From assembly GCA_023449275.1 (NCBI GenBank), contig JAEXJM010000028.1:1-32590 (forward strand): a stretch of DNA of 32,590 nucleotides. Reading direction: 5' to 3'. A program made the position numbers and the translations under genes. This document shows positions 7,501 to 14,514 of this stretch, in pieces. Position 1 is the first letter of the stretch, and each line of letters opens with the position of its first letter. The notes beneath the pieces were generated by a model. The model did not search any database. It was not told the DNA's origin and saw nothing but the letters and a program-made list of their open reading frames with translations. Origin of the DNA: Pseudomonadota bacterium (GTDB lineage Bacteria > Pseudomonadota > Gammaproteobacteria > Burkholderiales > Burkholderiaceae_D).

Positions 7501-7742
7501 GCAAGCTTTCGGCTCACATATTCCTCGTCCCATATCCGGCAGCGCAGCAAAACGTTTTTTTCATCCAGAAAGTGGCGGCTGACCGCCTCGAACCCTTCCG
7601 CCTTCTGTTCCTTGCCTGCACCCAGCCAGACAATATCCGGCGTGAAGAGCGAGACGAGATAATCGACGTCGCTATCGCAGAAATATCGTCGCAATACCGT
7701 TGCTGCCAGATTCTCGACTTCGGTTTTTTCAGCCAGGTTCAT
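4470..7742 (-). CDS. Soluble multi-PAS hybrid sensor histidine kinase with N-terminal SnoaL/NTF2-like domain and two receivers
   Basis: From the ATG at 7742 (GGAAA upstream) the protein has 1,090 residues; an in-frame ATG at 7787 would add 15. Domains in order are an NTF2/SnoaL-like fold (about 1-140), three PAS domains (about 170-290, 300-425 and 445-585), HisKA with the H-box SHDIRTPLNAIIGMS (phospho-His near 589), HATPase with N-box NLLSNAVKF and G-boxes DTGIGM and GSGLGLS, and two receivers with acceptor Asp near 884 (LLDWE) and 1021 (LMDIRMP). No membrane helix is visible, so it should sense a cytosolic signal. The first receiver lacks the usual Asp-Asp pair (AGSD instead), while the second keeps VEDN and the conserved KP. 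No separate response regulator or output gene adjoins it, so the phosphorelay target is unknown. It converges with the bactofilin gene. Confidence 0.93.
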   Translation of the reverse strand: MNLAEKTEVENLAATVLRRYFCDSDVDYLVSLFTPDIVWLGAGKEQKAEGFEAVSRHFLDEKNVLLRCRIWDEEYVSRKLADGCFLCEGTSEVETVDPGVFLSAHQRVSFIFRRVGHELKIAHIHHSIAFDPLRSGELFPVEEATINFENLSQLLKEKEQQIELMLHQLPGGMMICHQDERYTFKWVSENFWRMMGFDSLSEFNETTQRSLASLVYPEDLPKLAEEVRQGNMTDMASHFEYRMVKKNGDIIWVHDVGRCLVDADGDLVESCFVSDITRRVERDAREKDTLLDISRKTEFLTQLYDTVPCGIIQLSTDPEHRIINANRAAWEIYGYTREEYLLEKNDPFVHVLDRDMFWIRNRIDELAKKGGSITYEREAHRKDGTNCWINVTMERLINFDGIEVLQVVFSDINEVKKLQKEQEQERAIENRSLRAAIYTAYQLIIRANLTQNTYEALSERGFVVNYEPYGYFNELMMNQVAPGVHPAYHDDYAATFARESMLERFNRGEQEIYMEYQRMGQDGSYHWVSITCIRIDNPYNSDVLCILLVKVLDDQRAEQAVQEQVLRNALSAAKMANQAKSDFLSRMSHDIRTPLNAIIGMSTLGQLKIAEPEALQDCLSKIDVSSRYLLSLINDILDMSRIESGKMALSSERFDFVDVVADINTIIYPETVANHLDYRIHHHTSLDRYYEGDTLRINQILMNLLSNAVKFTPSGGKIDLHIREQKRSNGFAHIEFRVSDTGIGMSSEFMKRLYLPFEQETDDIARNKVGSGLGLSIVYSLVQIMGGTIDAHSEKHRGTTFTVVLPMKIAMSDNGREIIAKTKELLQDKRVLIAGSDAGVTTQATSILGSIGARTVFAPSGKNAVDAVRTAMETGDSFDIVLLDWEIKDMGGSELTRQIRQFAPSEKTVIIVTAYDWNAFELDARAAGVNYFMAKPFFASSFCETLLQLKRDHRLSGKKESRQHYRGRRFLLVEDNELNMEISRSLMEINGMEVETAENGQVALDKFKSFPPGHFSAILMDIRMPVMDGLEATRNIRSLNRDDARDVPIIAMSANAFDEDKKRAFDVGINDYLVKPIDIGKLLSTLEKWM

Positions 7743-7866
7743 ATATACGGTTTCCAAAACGGTTGAACCCGGATGGTGCCGGGTCATTCAGTGTCATTGC
7801 CCATGGGAAAACCTGAAAATTATACCGCCATACGCCATTCCTGTTTGAAATGGCACCAATCCGTTT

Positions 7867-7895
7867 TTGACACGGGAAACATTGTGTCGGACAAT
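7867..7895 (+). promoter_or_regulatory. Probable sigma-70 promoter for ybaK
   Basis: A perfect -35 TTGACA (7867-7872) is spaced 17 nt from GACAAT (7890-7895), which matches TATAAT at four of six positions. Transcription would begin near 7902, about 55 nt before the ybaK start. Confidence 0.5.
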
Positions 7896-7957
7896 CGTTT
7901 TTTTGGAGTGAAAACTGTCTCCTTTTCGACAGTCGTGACGCTGGAAGCCATCGGAAA

Positions 7958-8443
7958 ATGAAAGAGAAAATCAGCAAGACCAATGCCGCCCGCATGCTGG
8001 ACAAGTCAAAAGTCCCGTACAAACTCGTTCCCTACGAAGTCGATGAAGCCGACCTGTCCGCAAAACACGTCGCCGAAGTCCTCGGCGAAAATATCGAGCA
8101 GGTCTTCAAGACACTGGTGCTCCACGGAGACAGGACGGGGCACCTCGTCTGCGTCGTTCCGGGCGACCATGAAGTCGACCTCAAGAAAGTCGCCAAAGTA
8201 TCCGGCAACAAGAAATGCGACATGATCGCCGTGAAAGAACTCCTGCCCCTGACCGGCTATATCCGGGGAGGATGTTCCCCCATCGGTATGAAAAAGCATT
8301 TCCCGACCTATATCCACAGCACCATCGAACAATTCGACAAAATCTGGGTCAGCGCAGGTATCCGTGGCCTCCAGATCGAAATCGCCCCGAAAGACCTGAT
8401 CAGGGAAGTCCGCGCAAACGTATCCGATATCATCGCCGGGTAG
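7958..8443 (+). CDS. ybaK: Cys-tRNA(Pro)/Cys-tRNA(Cys) deacylase YbaK
   Basis: The 161-residue protein has the length and pattern of YbaK/EbsC: an N-terminal TNAARMLDKSKVPYKLVPYE segment, then EQVFKTLVL, VVPGDHEVDLKKVAKV, and GYIRGGCSPIGMKK in the substrate-binding region. YbaK is a free-standing editing protein that hydrolyses Cys-tRNA(Pro) made in error by prolyl-tRNA synthetase, acting in the cytosol. The conserved lysine expected at the editing site is present in QVFKTL. A sigma-70-like promoter lies upstream and the gene appears to be transcribed alone, divergent from the kinase. The ATG is preceded by a GGAAA stretch that is close to the start. Assignment is firm. Confidence 0.95.
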   Translation: MKEKISKTNAARMLDKSKVPYKLVPYEVDEADLSAKHVAEVLGENIEQVFKTLVLHGDRTGHLVCVVPGDHEVDLKKVAKVSGNKKCDMIAVKELLPLTGYIRGGCSPIGMKKHFPTYIHSTIEQFDKIWVSAGIRGLQIEIAPKDLIREVRANVSDIIAG

Positions 8444-8465
8444 ACCGGCCTTGCTGTCGCCCGGA

Positions 8466-8509
8466 AAAAGCCTGTTAAAAGCCTGTTAAAAGCCTGTTTT
8501 GCGACAGGC
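8466..8509. repeat. Three tandem 11-bp repeats ending in a hairpin, downstream of ybaK
   Basis: AAAAGCCTGTT occurs three times head to tail (8466-8476, 8477-8487, 8488-8498). The last copy provides GCCTGT (8492-8497), which pairs with ACAGGC at 8504-8509. It could act as a weak terminator for ybaK, and copy number may vary by slippage. Confidence 0.6.
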
Positions 8510-8861
8510 AAATGTCGGCCTGTGCCGAATGCCGGTTTGCCGGAAAAGCGTTTTGACCGTCTGAAGTGTTGTAAAACAGGGGTTGACAGAAGAAATGGAA
8601 ACCGAACCGGGCAAGGCAAACGGAAAAATGAAAAAAACGGCCAAAATGCCGCTTGTCAGGAATCCGGATAAATCGAATAAAAACAAGGGTTTATAAAGAT
8701 GGTATAAAAAAAGGCCGGGGCTGTTTTCTGCCGCATCATAAATGTGCCGCAAATGTCCGGAGCCGTACTGAAACGGGTGTATAAGTAATGGAACAAGTCA
8801 CTTTTTACATTCATTTCAGGGCAGGTGTACAAAGCCTGTCACTCAGCGAAAGGAGTAGCAC
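8510..8861. other. Non-coding stretch before the lysozyme locus
   Basis: I see no credible gene here. The stretch becomes A-rich near 8690-8715. TTGACA occurs at 8583-8588 without a good -10 at the right distance, and TATAAG at 8780 could be a -10 element. The promoter of the lysozyme locus probably lies within it, but I cannot place it. Confidence 0.4.
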
Positions 8862-9047
8862 ATGATTGGAAATAATGCTTTTGGCGAAGAGATCGACGAC
8901 GACGGATTGCCCAAATATGCTCCGGGCGGGAAAAACATCGTGGCGTACCAGATGTACAAACTCGGGATGACCGACAAACTGCCCGACCCGGAAGACACGC
9001 ACACCCGTTTTTCAGGACACCTTCCTACTATAAGGAAAAGGAAATGA
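8862..9047 (+). CDS. N-terminal segment of a probable lysozyme-toxin gene (or small separate protein)
   Basis: This 61-codon frame has a strong ribosome site (AAAGGAG, 7 nt before ATG), so translation very likely starts here. The product is polar and soluble without a signal peptide, with acidic patches (EEIDDDG and PDPED), and matches no family I recognise. Its last codons look out of frame: inserting one T in the T5 run at 9008-9012 continues the protein through FRTPSYYKEKEM into the next frame, whose ATG overlaps this stop as ATGA. Either this is the N-terminal domain of one longer protein or the two genes are translationally coupled. I favour the first because the third frame has no usable start. 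Confidence 0.55.
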   Translation: MIGNNAFGEEIDDDGLPKYAPGGKNIVAYQMYKLGMTDKLPDPEDTHTRFSGHLPTIRKRK

Positions 9048-9328
9048 AAGCCGCGGCGAATCCGGTGCCTCTGTCCGGGCCGGGTACCCGGCCCGTCAGG
9101 GAAACGGGATTTCCGAAACTGGCACAGGTGGATCATGGTATCCGGACAGATGCCGGCATTCCATCCACAATCAGGCCGAATACACGTTCGGATCATCTTG
9201 AAAGTGAGGCGAATTCCTGGAGAGAAATTCTCAATACATTGGGACAGGCCTGTCTTCAGTTGAACAATGCCACGACGCCGACGATATTCGCCATTACCGG
9301 GAAGCCGGCAGACAAAAAAACAGGATAA
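9044..9328 (+). CDS. Middle segment of the probable lysozyme-toxin gene (linker region)
   Basis: This 94-codon frame begins with an ATG that overlaps the previous stop (ATGA), after a purine-rich AAGGAAAAGGAA stretch. It is polar, Pro/Thr-rich and of unknown family. It ends right after an A7 run (9314-9320). One extra A in the transcript or genome would carry it straight into the lysozyme frame through NRINDGTVSSVTQ. Poly-A runs of this length are known sites of transcriptional slippage, so some full-length product could be made even if the genome sequence is correct. Otherwise it is a frameshifted pseudogene piece. Confidence 0.5.
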   Translation: MKAAANPVPLSGPGTRPVRETGFPKLAQVDHGIRTDAGIPSTIRPNTRSDHLESEANSWREILNTLGQACLQLNNATTPTIFAITGKPADKKTG

Positions 9329-9393
9329 ATGATGGAACCGTATCGTCTGTAACGCAAAATCCGGCTCCGGCAGCCGAGCCGATAGCCCCGGCT

Positions 9394-10203
9394 GTGTCCC
9401 CGTCTGATGGACGCATCCAAACGCGACAGGCCAAACCCGTCAATCCGGACAACCCGTATTGTTTGCCGCGTGAGACGGCTTTTGTCCCTCCATCTGAAAA
9501 GCAAGGCGAGTCTGATTATCATCCTGTCACGAAAGATTTCACTTACAACGTCAACCGTGCATTGGCTGAAAAATTGGGATGCAGGCCCTACGGCATTGAC
9601 TTTGCCCGTATTTCCGACTGGGAAGGCGGAAACAAAAACAAAACCTATGTCCCCTGGAAAAAAGGCTCAAAAGGGAATAATTCCGGAGTGACTGTCGGTT
9701 CAGGCGTCGATTTCGGGCAGAAAAACCTTCAAACCCTGAAACGGATGGGATTAAGTGACGACCTTGTCGCCAAACTTCAGAACCATATTGGCCTGAGGCA
9801 GGGGGCCGCGAAATCGTACAACAACAGGAATCCCCTGACATTCACCTGGGAGGAAATAGAACAGATCAACCGGGGCGCCTCGTTGATGCATGCAGAGGAT
9901 GCGATCAGGCATTGGGACAGACGGGTGCAACAATCCAGACCCTTATATCCGAATGCACCTTTGTTCCATGAAATGACTTCTCCACAACAAACGCTCGTTT
10001 TTTCGCGGTATTATCATCAGGGGCAGGGCTGGATAAAAAAGCATCCTGAGCTGTTCAATAGCATTCTGGAAAATAACTGGGATCGGGTCAGGGAACGTTG
10101 GGACAGACTGATCAATGAAAGTGCCAGGAACGGTAACGAATGGAAGGCTGGCAGACTTCGGAATGAATATAAATATTTCTGGCCAGATGAGAAGCGTAAA
10201 TAA
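9394..10203 (+). CDS. Pesticin-like (T4-lysozyme-fold) muramidase domain, putative secreted toxin
   Basis: The stretch from GTG 9394 has 269 codons. It holds a Pro-rich lead-in (about 1-45) and then a domain with SDWEGG and SGVTVGSGVDFGQ. Counting from this start, Glu77, Thr100 and Asp106 are spaced 23 and 6 residues apart, exactly the spacing I recall for the catalytic triad of pesticin (Glu178, Thr201, Asp207). Such domains cleave peptidoglycan glycan strands and occur in bacteriocins and type VI secretion effectors. The GTG has no Shine-Dalgarno site, and no other start codon lies between the frame's opening at 9208 and 9394, so the domain was probably fused to the two frames upstream. No signal peptide is seen. 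An exported RCC1 protein starts 2 nt after the stop. The fold call is strong; secretion route and target are inference. Confidence 0.75.
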   Translation: MSPSDGRIQTRQAKPVNPDNPYCLPRETAFVPPSEKQGESDYHPVTKDFTYNVNRALAEKLGCRPYGIDFARISDWEGGNKNKTYVPWKKGSKGNNSGVTVGSGVDFGQKNLQTLKRMGLSDDLVAKLQNHIGLRQGAAKSYNNRNPLTFTWEEIEQINRGASLMHAEDAIRHWDRRVQQSRPLYPNAPLFHEMTSPQQTLVFSRYYHQGQGWIKKHPELFNSILENNWDRVRERWDRLINESARNGNEWKAGRLRNEYKYFWPDEKRK

Positions 10204-10205
10204 CC

Positions 10206-11312
10206 ATGACAATGACCATATTCGCCAAAACGGATTCTTTCTTCCGTAGTGTATTGCTGTGTATATCCGTTTTTCTGTTTGTTCCCGTTCATGCACAGCA
10301 CATTGCGGCTGGCAGGATCCATAGCCTGTACCTTGATCCGGATGGAAATGTCTGGGTTTGGGGAAGAGGAGGGCCGAGTGGTGTTCCGAATGAAAGAATC
10401 CCTCACATTGTGATGCAAAACGGCAAAGCGGTTTTTGCCGCTCCTCAGGAAGATCATGCTTTTGTGCTGAAACAGGATGGTACGCTTTGGGGATGGGGGG
10501 ATTCCAACTATGGAGAACTTGGCGTCATTAATAGAAAAGGATACGTCAGAGCACGTTATATTGACGAACCAAAGTATGTCACAAAAGATTTTGAATTTAT
10601 CACAGGTTCCAAAACCATATTTGCCCTGAAACAGGATGGTTCCTTGTGGGTGTGGGGCAGCTTTGGCATTGAACGGGGCGATAAAATCAATAAGGAATTC
10701 ATCAAGCCCGTCAAGGTCATGAACAATGTGGCGCAGGTCAGTTCAGCGTTTACCCATACCCTTGTTCTGAAAAAAGACGGAACCCTTCTGGCATGGGGAG
10801 ACAACCAGTGCGGAGCATTGGGAATCGGCAACACGAAAGATCATGTCAAACCCGTCAGGGTCAACGTCAGGGCGTTGGGCAAGCGAAAGATTGCCAAAAT
10901 TTTTGCCCGTAGCGGGGATTCCTTCATCATTGCCGATGACGGTACCGTGTGGAACTGGGGTGAACCGGGTCTTACCTATCCCGGTTGTCATGATGAACCC
11001 CGTCTGACTCCGGTCAGGCTCGATATCGATAACGTCAAGGATATCGCATTGAGTTTCAGAAGAGCAATCTTCCTGAAAAAAGACGGTACTGTCTGGGTAG
11101 TGTCACCGTTCAGGATGAAGCCGGATGTTCCCGCATATTCGGCAAAGCTGATGGACGATGTGAGTGAAATCGCAGCGGGGGAATATCATTACATTGCCCT
11201 GAAAAAAGATGGAACCGTCTGGGCATGGGGCAACAACCAGTTCGGGCAAATCGGGAATGGGACGGACAGGAATGCCGATGATCCTGTTCAGGTTCATTTT
11301 CCGGAACAGTAA
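10206..11312 (+). CDS. Exported RCC1-repeat beta-propeller, candidate inhibitor/immunity protein
   Basis: The 368-residue protein starts with a signal peptide (about residues 1-31): a hydrophobic SVLLCISVFLFVPVHA core with probable cleavage after VHA. Seven repeats follow, each with a core like LKKDGTVWAWG; examples lie at DPDGNVWVWG, LKQDGTLWGWG, LKQDGSLWVWG, LKKDGTLLAWG, ADDGTVWNWG, LKKDGTVWVVS and LKKDGTVWAWG. Seven RCC1 blades make a closed propeller, a fold that presents protein-binding loops; BLIP-II, an RCC1-like propeller, inhibits a periplasmic beta-lactamase. The start is 2 nt after the lysozyme stop, which suggests coupled expression. A periplasmic binding protein made beside a cell-wall hydrolase could protect the producer, but this is inference; it might also be a general surface or adhesion protein. 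The next intact rightward gene (MFS) is almost 1 kb away. Confidence 0.85.
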   Translation: MTMTIFAKTDSFFRSVLLCISVFLFVPVHAQHIAAGRIHSLYLDPDGNVWVWGRGGPSGVPNERIPHIVMQNGKAVFAAPQEDHAFVLKQDGTLWGWGDSNYGELGVINRKGYVRARYIDEPKYVTKDFEFITGSKTIFALKQDGSLWVWGSFGIERGDKINKEFIKPVKVMNNVAQVSSAFTHTLVLKKDGTLLAWGDNQCGALGIGNTKDHVKPVRVNVRALGKRKIAKIFARSGDSFIIADDGTVWNWGEPGLTYPGCHDEPRLTPVRLDIDNVKDIALSFRRAIFLKKDGTVWVVSPFRMKPDVPAYSAKLMDDVSEIAAGEYHYIALKKDGTVWAWGNNQFGQIGNGTDRNADDPVQVHFPEQ

Positions 11313-11392
11313 GTGGAGAGGGCGGGATGGCGTATCTGTCCGGAAGGCGGTTCCGGTTCGTCGCGTTCCAGCCTGTACGGGAACAGGCCGTC

Positions 11393-11921
11393 TCATTTCC
11401 GCAGTTGGTGACGCCTCCAGAAAGTTTGCGCCAGCAGGGCGCTTGCCATGCAAACCGCCATCGGTGCTACCGGTTTCAGGCTGGCCTGTGACATTTCCGG
11501 CAACAGGACAATGGTTGTGACGGGCATTTTTCCGGCAATGCCCAAAAGGATGGCCAAAAGGATGCCGATGGTACCGTGTGCACCTTCTTTTCCCAGCGGG
11601 GAACCGATCCCGATCGTGACGATCTGGAGCAGGGTGTTCGTGACGTTTTCAATGCCGGGCATATCCGGTTTTTCGGCATTTGAGCGAAAACCAGCCGATC
11701 CCGCCGGGTACTCCGCAAAAGAGCGGGGCAAGTACACGCCGAAGGGGTGTCGAGGCACTGATCGCCTCCAGACAAGTTTCATGAACCGGGGGAGAAAGCC
11801 TGAAAGCACGGTATTCCGTCATATGCAACACGAAACCCGGCAGCATGCCGATGATACCGGTAACGACACCGAGCGGCACGACGGCAAGGGTAAAACGCGC
11901 CGATTTGGGCGGCGTAAACAT
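11393..11921 (-). pseudogene. ClC chloride channel family relic (frameshift plus internal deletion)
   Basis: Two minus-strand frames align to the ends of a ClC-type channel. The N-terminal frame (to about 11672) has the first helix (FTLAVVPLGVVTGIIGML), then LEAISASTPLRRVLA and GGIGWFSLK. The second has LLQIVTIGIGSPLGKEGA, the anion-selectivity segment, and shortly afterwards PVTTIVLLPEMS with a final hydrophobic helix. One base too many in the T5 run at 11669-11673 (plus strand) breaks the frame; removing it joins LKCR to KPDMPGIENV. From memory of the family (about 400 residues or more), roughly 200 residues between the GSPLGKE helix and the PVTTIVL helix are missing. The protein cannot form a pore. 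It converges with the RCC1 gene. Family call from motifs, no search done. Confidence 0.75.
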
Positions 11922-12297
11922 GGATAAAGAGAATATATAATAAAGTCAAAGGGTTACATTGATTACAAAAAATCCGGAGGTATGTTTTCCACCATGAACG
12001 AAACCGCCCATAGCCGTCCTTGAAATCGATCCATCATCCGGTTCCGCAAAAGCCTGCACCGGTTCGTGCGCAGTGACGGCAGGCTCGCTAGTCCATCTCC
12101 CCCGCCAATGGAAGTCACCTTCACGGGAAACAGGAAGAACGGATACGCTTTTTACGTGACGTTTTTGTTTTGTTTTCCCGAATTTCAGCGACAAATTCCC
12201 TTGCAATGAGCTAGCGCAAATCCGTTCCGGATAAATCTGGTTTACTGAATCATCTTCGCCTGATGGCTATGACTAACGAACTTGATGGATGGCGTTT
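11922..12297. other. Non-coding stretch between the ClC relic and the MFS gene
   Basis: No gene can be supported here. A minus-strand open stretch (11946-12206) lacks a ribosome site and recognisable content. An AT-rich segment near 11930-11965 may hold the former promoter of the ClC gene. I could not place a convincing promoter for the MFS gene. Confidence 0.4.
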
Positions 12298-13527
12298 ATG
12301 AAAATCAAAACGGGAGTGGGCGCGACAAGCATTTCGCTTGTCACCCTGATCGGAATCTGGTCCATTTCAGCCCTGAATGCCTTGCCCGGTCTGGCGGTAT
12401 CGCCGATTCTGGGACAACTGACCCATATTTTCCCCAGTTCCAGCGAGCTGGATATCCAGATGCTGACTTCCCTTCCGTCCCTGATGATCATCCCGTTTGT
12501 CCTCATTGCGGGACGGCTGACCGAAAAGGTCAACAACATGCTGCTTTTGCGCATCGGTCTGGGGATTTTCCTCCTGTCAGGCATCCTCTACTTCCTTTCG
12601 GACAGGATGTGGCAGCTCATAGTCGTTTCCGCGATTCTCGGCATCGGTTCCGGCCTTATCGTCCCGTTGTCGACCGGCCTCATTTCCCATTTCTTTACCG
12701 GTGACGAACGACTGAAGCAATTCGGCTACAGTTCGGCCATCACGAACCTGACCCTTGTCATCGCCACCGTCGTTACCGGCTATCTGGCTGAAGTGAACTG
12801 GCGCTGGCCTTTCGTCGTTTACCTGCTGCCCGCCGTTTCGCTGGTACTGTCCGTCTTTCTGGCCAAAAGCATGAAAAGCGATACCGGGGCAGGGAGTACC
12901 AGTATGCTGGTTTCCGCTGACAGGAACACCGAAACGACTGTCAAAAGCCGATCCGGTTTCATGGTCGGCAACCTTGCCGAAACCATGGCGCTTTACGGTC
13001 TGGCGACATACCTGAACCTTGTCGTCGTCTATAACCTGCCGTTTCTGATGGAAGAGCACCATTTCACCAGCGGCAACGCCGGAACCATGATTTCCCTGTT
13101 CTTCCTCGCCATCATGCTGCCCGGACTGGTTCTGAAACCCATTGTCGCGAGACTGAAGGACATCACGCTGTTCATCAGCTATCTGAGCATCGCTGCAGGG
13201 CTGGCGCTGATCCTGATCGCACCGACGGAATGGCTGATCGCTCCCGGATGCATACTGGCCGGCCTTGGCTATGGTGTCATCCAGCCCTGGGTCTATGAAA
13301 AGGCGACCCATATGGCTGTCCCGAAAAAAGTGACGATGGCACTCGCGCTCATCATGGCGATGAACTATATCGCCATTCTGCTGTGCCCGTTCATCATCAG
13401 CTTTTTCGCAGGCCTTCTCCATTTCCCGTCACAGGAATTCCCGTTCGCCTTCAATATGCTGATTTGCCTTGCCGTCGCCGCTTATGCATGGATGCGCCAG
13501 AAAGCCTTCGTATTCAGTTCATGGTAA
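12298..13527 (+). CDS. Major facilitator superfamily transporter
   Basis: The protein has 409 residues from the ATG at 12298 (MKIK); an in-frame ATG at 12289 would add three and the choice is uncertain, with GGATGG the only purine-rich site nearby. Twelve hydrophobic segments are spread over the length. After helix 2 comes GRLTEKVNN, a variant of the MFS loop motif, and helix 4 has GIGSGLIVPLSTG. A polar loop at about 200-220 separates the two six-helix halves, as usual. It is an inner-membrane secondary transporter; the overall look is of a drug or metabolite exporter, but the substrate cannot be inferred. It stands alone, with a 221-nt gap before the next gene. Confidence 0.88.
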   Translation: MKIKTGVGATSISLVTLIGIWSISALNALPGLAVSPILGQLTHIFPSSSELDIQMLTSLPSLMIIPFVLIAGRLTEKVNNMLLLRIGLGIFLLSGILYFLSDRMWQLIVVSAILGIGSGLIVPLSTGLISHFFTGDERLKQFGYSSAITNLTLVIATVVTGYLAEVNWRWPFVVYLLPAVSLVLSVFLAKSMKSDTGAGSTSMLVSADRNTETTVKSRSGFMVGNLAETMALYGLATYLNLVVVYNLPFLMEEHHFTSGNAGTMISLFFLAIMLPGLVLKPIVARLKDITLFISYLSIAAGLALILIAPTEWLIAPGCILAGLGYGVIQPWVYEKATHMAVPKKVTMALALIMAMNYIAILLCPFIISFFAGLLHFPSQEFPFAFNMLICLAVAAYAWMRQKAFVFSSW

Positions 13528-13748
13528 GTTGAAACCGGGGGCGGTATCCGGGAAATTCGAACCGTCACATCCGACAGGTAAAATGAGCGGATACAGGGAT
13601 GGAAAACGTGCCGCATACGATACAAAAAAAAGGTTTTCCCTCTCTGAAACAAAATTTTTCAGGAGTGAATAAACCGGAATAGGTTCAAAAGTGATATTTT
13701 TAGAAGCGAATCGTTTTTCAGTCAAACATTGAAAGGAAATCGAATACC

Positions 13749-14267
13749 ATGAAACGTATGGGACTGATGCTGGCCATGGCGGCTGTGGTGATTCCGGTCG
13801 CTTACAAGGCCATCAGGAAATACCGCTCAACGACACGCAAGCCCGTCGTCGTGCTCGACATGGAAGCGCTGGCCGAGCGTTCGCTCCCGGGCCGGGCTGC
13901 CGCACAATACATCAAGACAGTGCAAACCATCCTCCACAAGGGCATTGAAGACGTGCGAACCATCTACCGCGGGCGCGAAAACACGCCCGAAGGCGCCAGG
14001 GCACTGGCTCAGGCACAATCCTTTTACCAGCAGCAGCTCGCCCTGTACCAGAAGAAACTGGACAACGAGATCGGCGACATCGTCAGCGCTGCTGTCCGTT
14101 CATGGCTGAAAAAGAACAAGGGCGTCGCCGCCGTCGTGCCGGCGGATGACACGCTCGGCTATAACAAGCATGCCGACGTGACCCGGCAGATCATGGCCGA
14201 AGTGGACTGGTACAAGCCATCCTTCCCGCCGATGCCGCGGCTGCGTATCAACAAGCCGGGTACCTGA
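13749..14267 (+). CDS. Membrane-anchored Skp/OmpH-like protein
   Basis: The 172-residue protein starts after AAAGGAAATCGAATACC. An N-terminal hydrophobic helix (about 4-21) acts as signal anchor or uncleaved leader. The rest follows the Skp/OmpH plan: a short strand (PVVVLDMEALAERS, about 32-45), a long charged helical region (about 50-118) that would form the coiled-coil arms, and a closing VVPADDTLGYNKHADVTRQI segment like the VLYADPSLDIT end of Skp. Skp is a periplasmic chaperone for outer-membrane proteins. This version is divergent, basic near the membrane and apparently not cleaved, so it may serve another partner. It is the last gene before a strong terminator. Fold assignment is moderate and function is inference. 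Confidence 0.65.
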   Translation: MKRMGLMLAMAAVVIPVAYKAIRKYRSTTRKPVVVLDMEALAERSLPGRAAAQYIKTVQTILHKGIEDVRTIYRGRENTPEGARALAQAQSFYQQQLALYQKKLDNEIGDIVSAAVRSWLKKNKGVAAVVPADDTLGYNKHADVTRQIMAEVDWYKPSFPPMPRLRINKPGT

Positions 14268-14298
14268 AAACAGCCCCGTCATCGTTGAACTGAAATGG

Positions 14299-14336
14299 AA
14301 AGCCCTGCGTCGCGACACGTCCGGGCTTTTTTGTTT
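14299..14336 (+). terminator. Rho-independent terminator after the Skp-like gene
   Basis: AAAGCCC (14299-14305) pairs with GGGCTTT (14323-14329) across a 17-nt loop and is followed by a T-rich run ending TTGTTTT. The stem is short for its loop, but the gene ends only 32 nt upstream. Confidence 0.7.
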
Positions 14337-14337
14337 T

Positions 14338-14370
14338 GCCTGCCGGAATCGGGAAACCATTCCGGCAGGC
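14338..14370. terminator. Strong hairpin, possible second or bidirectional terminator
   Basis: GCCTGCCGGAAT (14338-14349) pairs perfectly with ATTCCGGCAGGC (14359-14370) around a 9-nt loop. It sits right after the T-run of the first terminator. No T-run follows on the plus strand; on the minus strand it is followed by AAAACAAAAAAG. It could be an RNA-stabilising or protein-binding element instead. Confidence 0.45.
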
Positions 14371-14485
14371 AGGCCACCGGCATACTCTTTCCCTGACGGG
14401 AAAATTGCCTGATCCGATATTTTTCCATGATGCAACTTTATGATTTATATGGGAAAAATAAATGGATAAGTGATGCGGCAATTCA

Positions 14486-14514
14486 TTGACAACCGTTTGA
14501 CCGACCATTAAACT
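14486..14514 (+). promoter_or_regulatory. Probable sigma-70 promoter of mgtA
   Basis: TTGACA (14486-14491) is a perfect -35, with TAAACT (14509-14514) 17 nt downstream as a four-of-six -10. Transcription from about 14521 would give a 5' leader near 290 nt before the mgtA ATG, similar in length to the regulatory leader of Salmonella mgtA. Confidence 0.55.

Noticed and set aside
8466..8509. Start of a CRISPR array
   Set aside because: The units are 11 bp and directly adjacent without spacers.
11946..12206. 86-codon minus-strand open frame upstream of the MFS gene
   Set aside because: No ribosome site or recognisable motif; probably chance.
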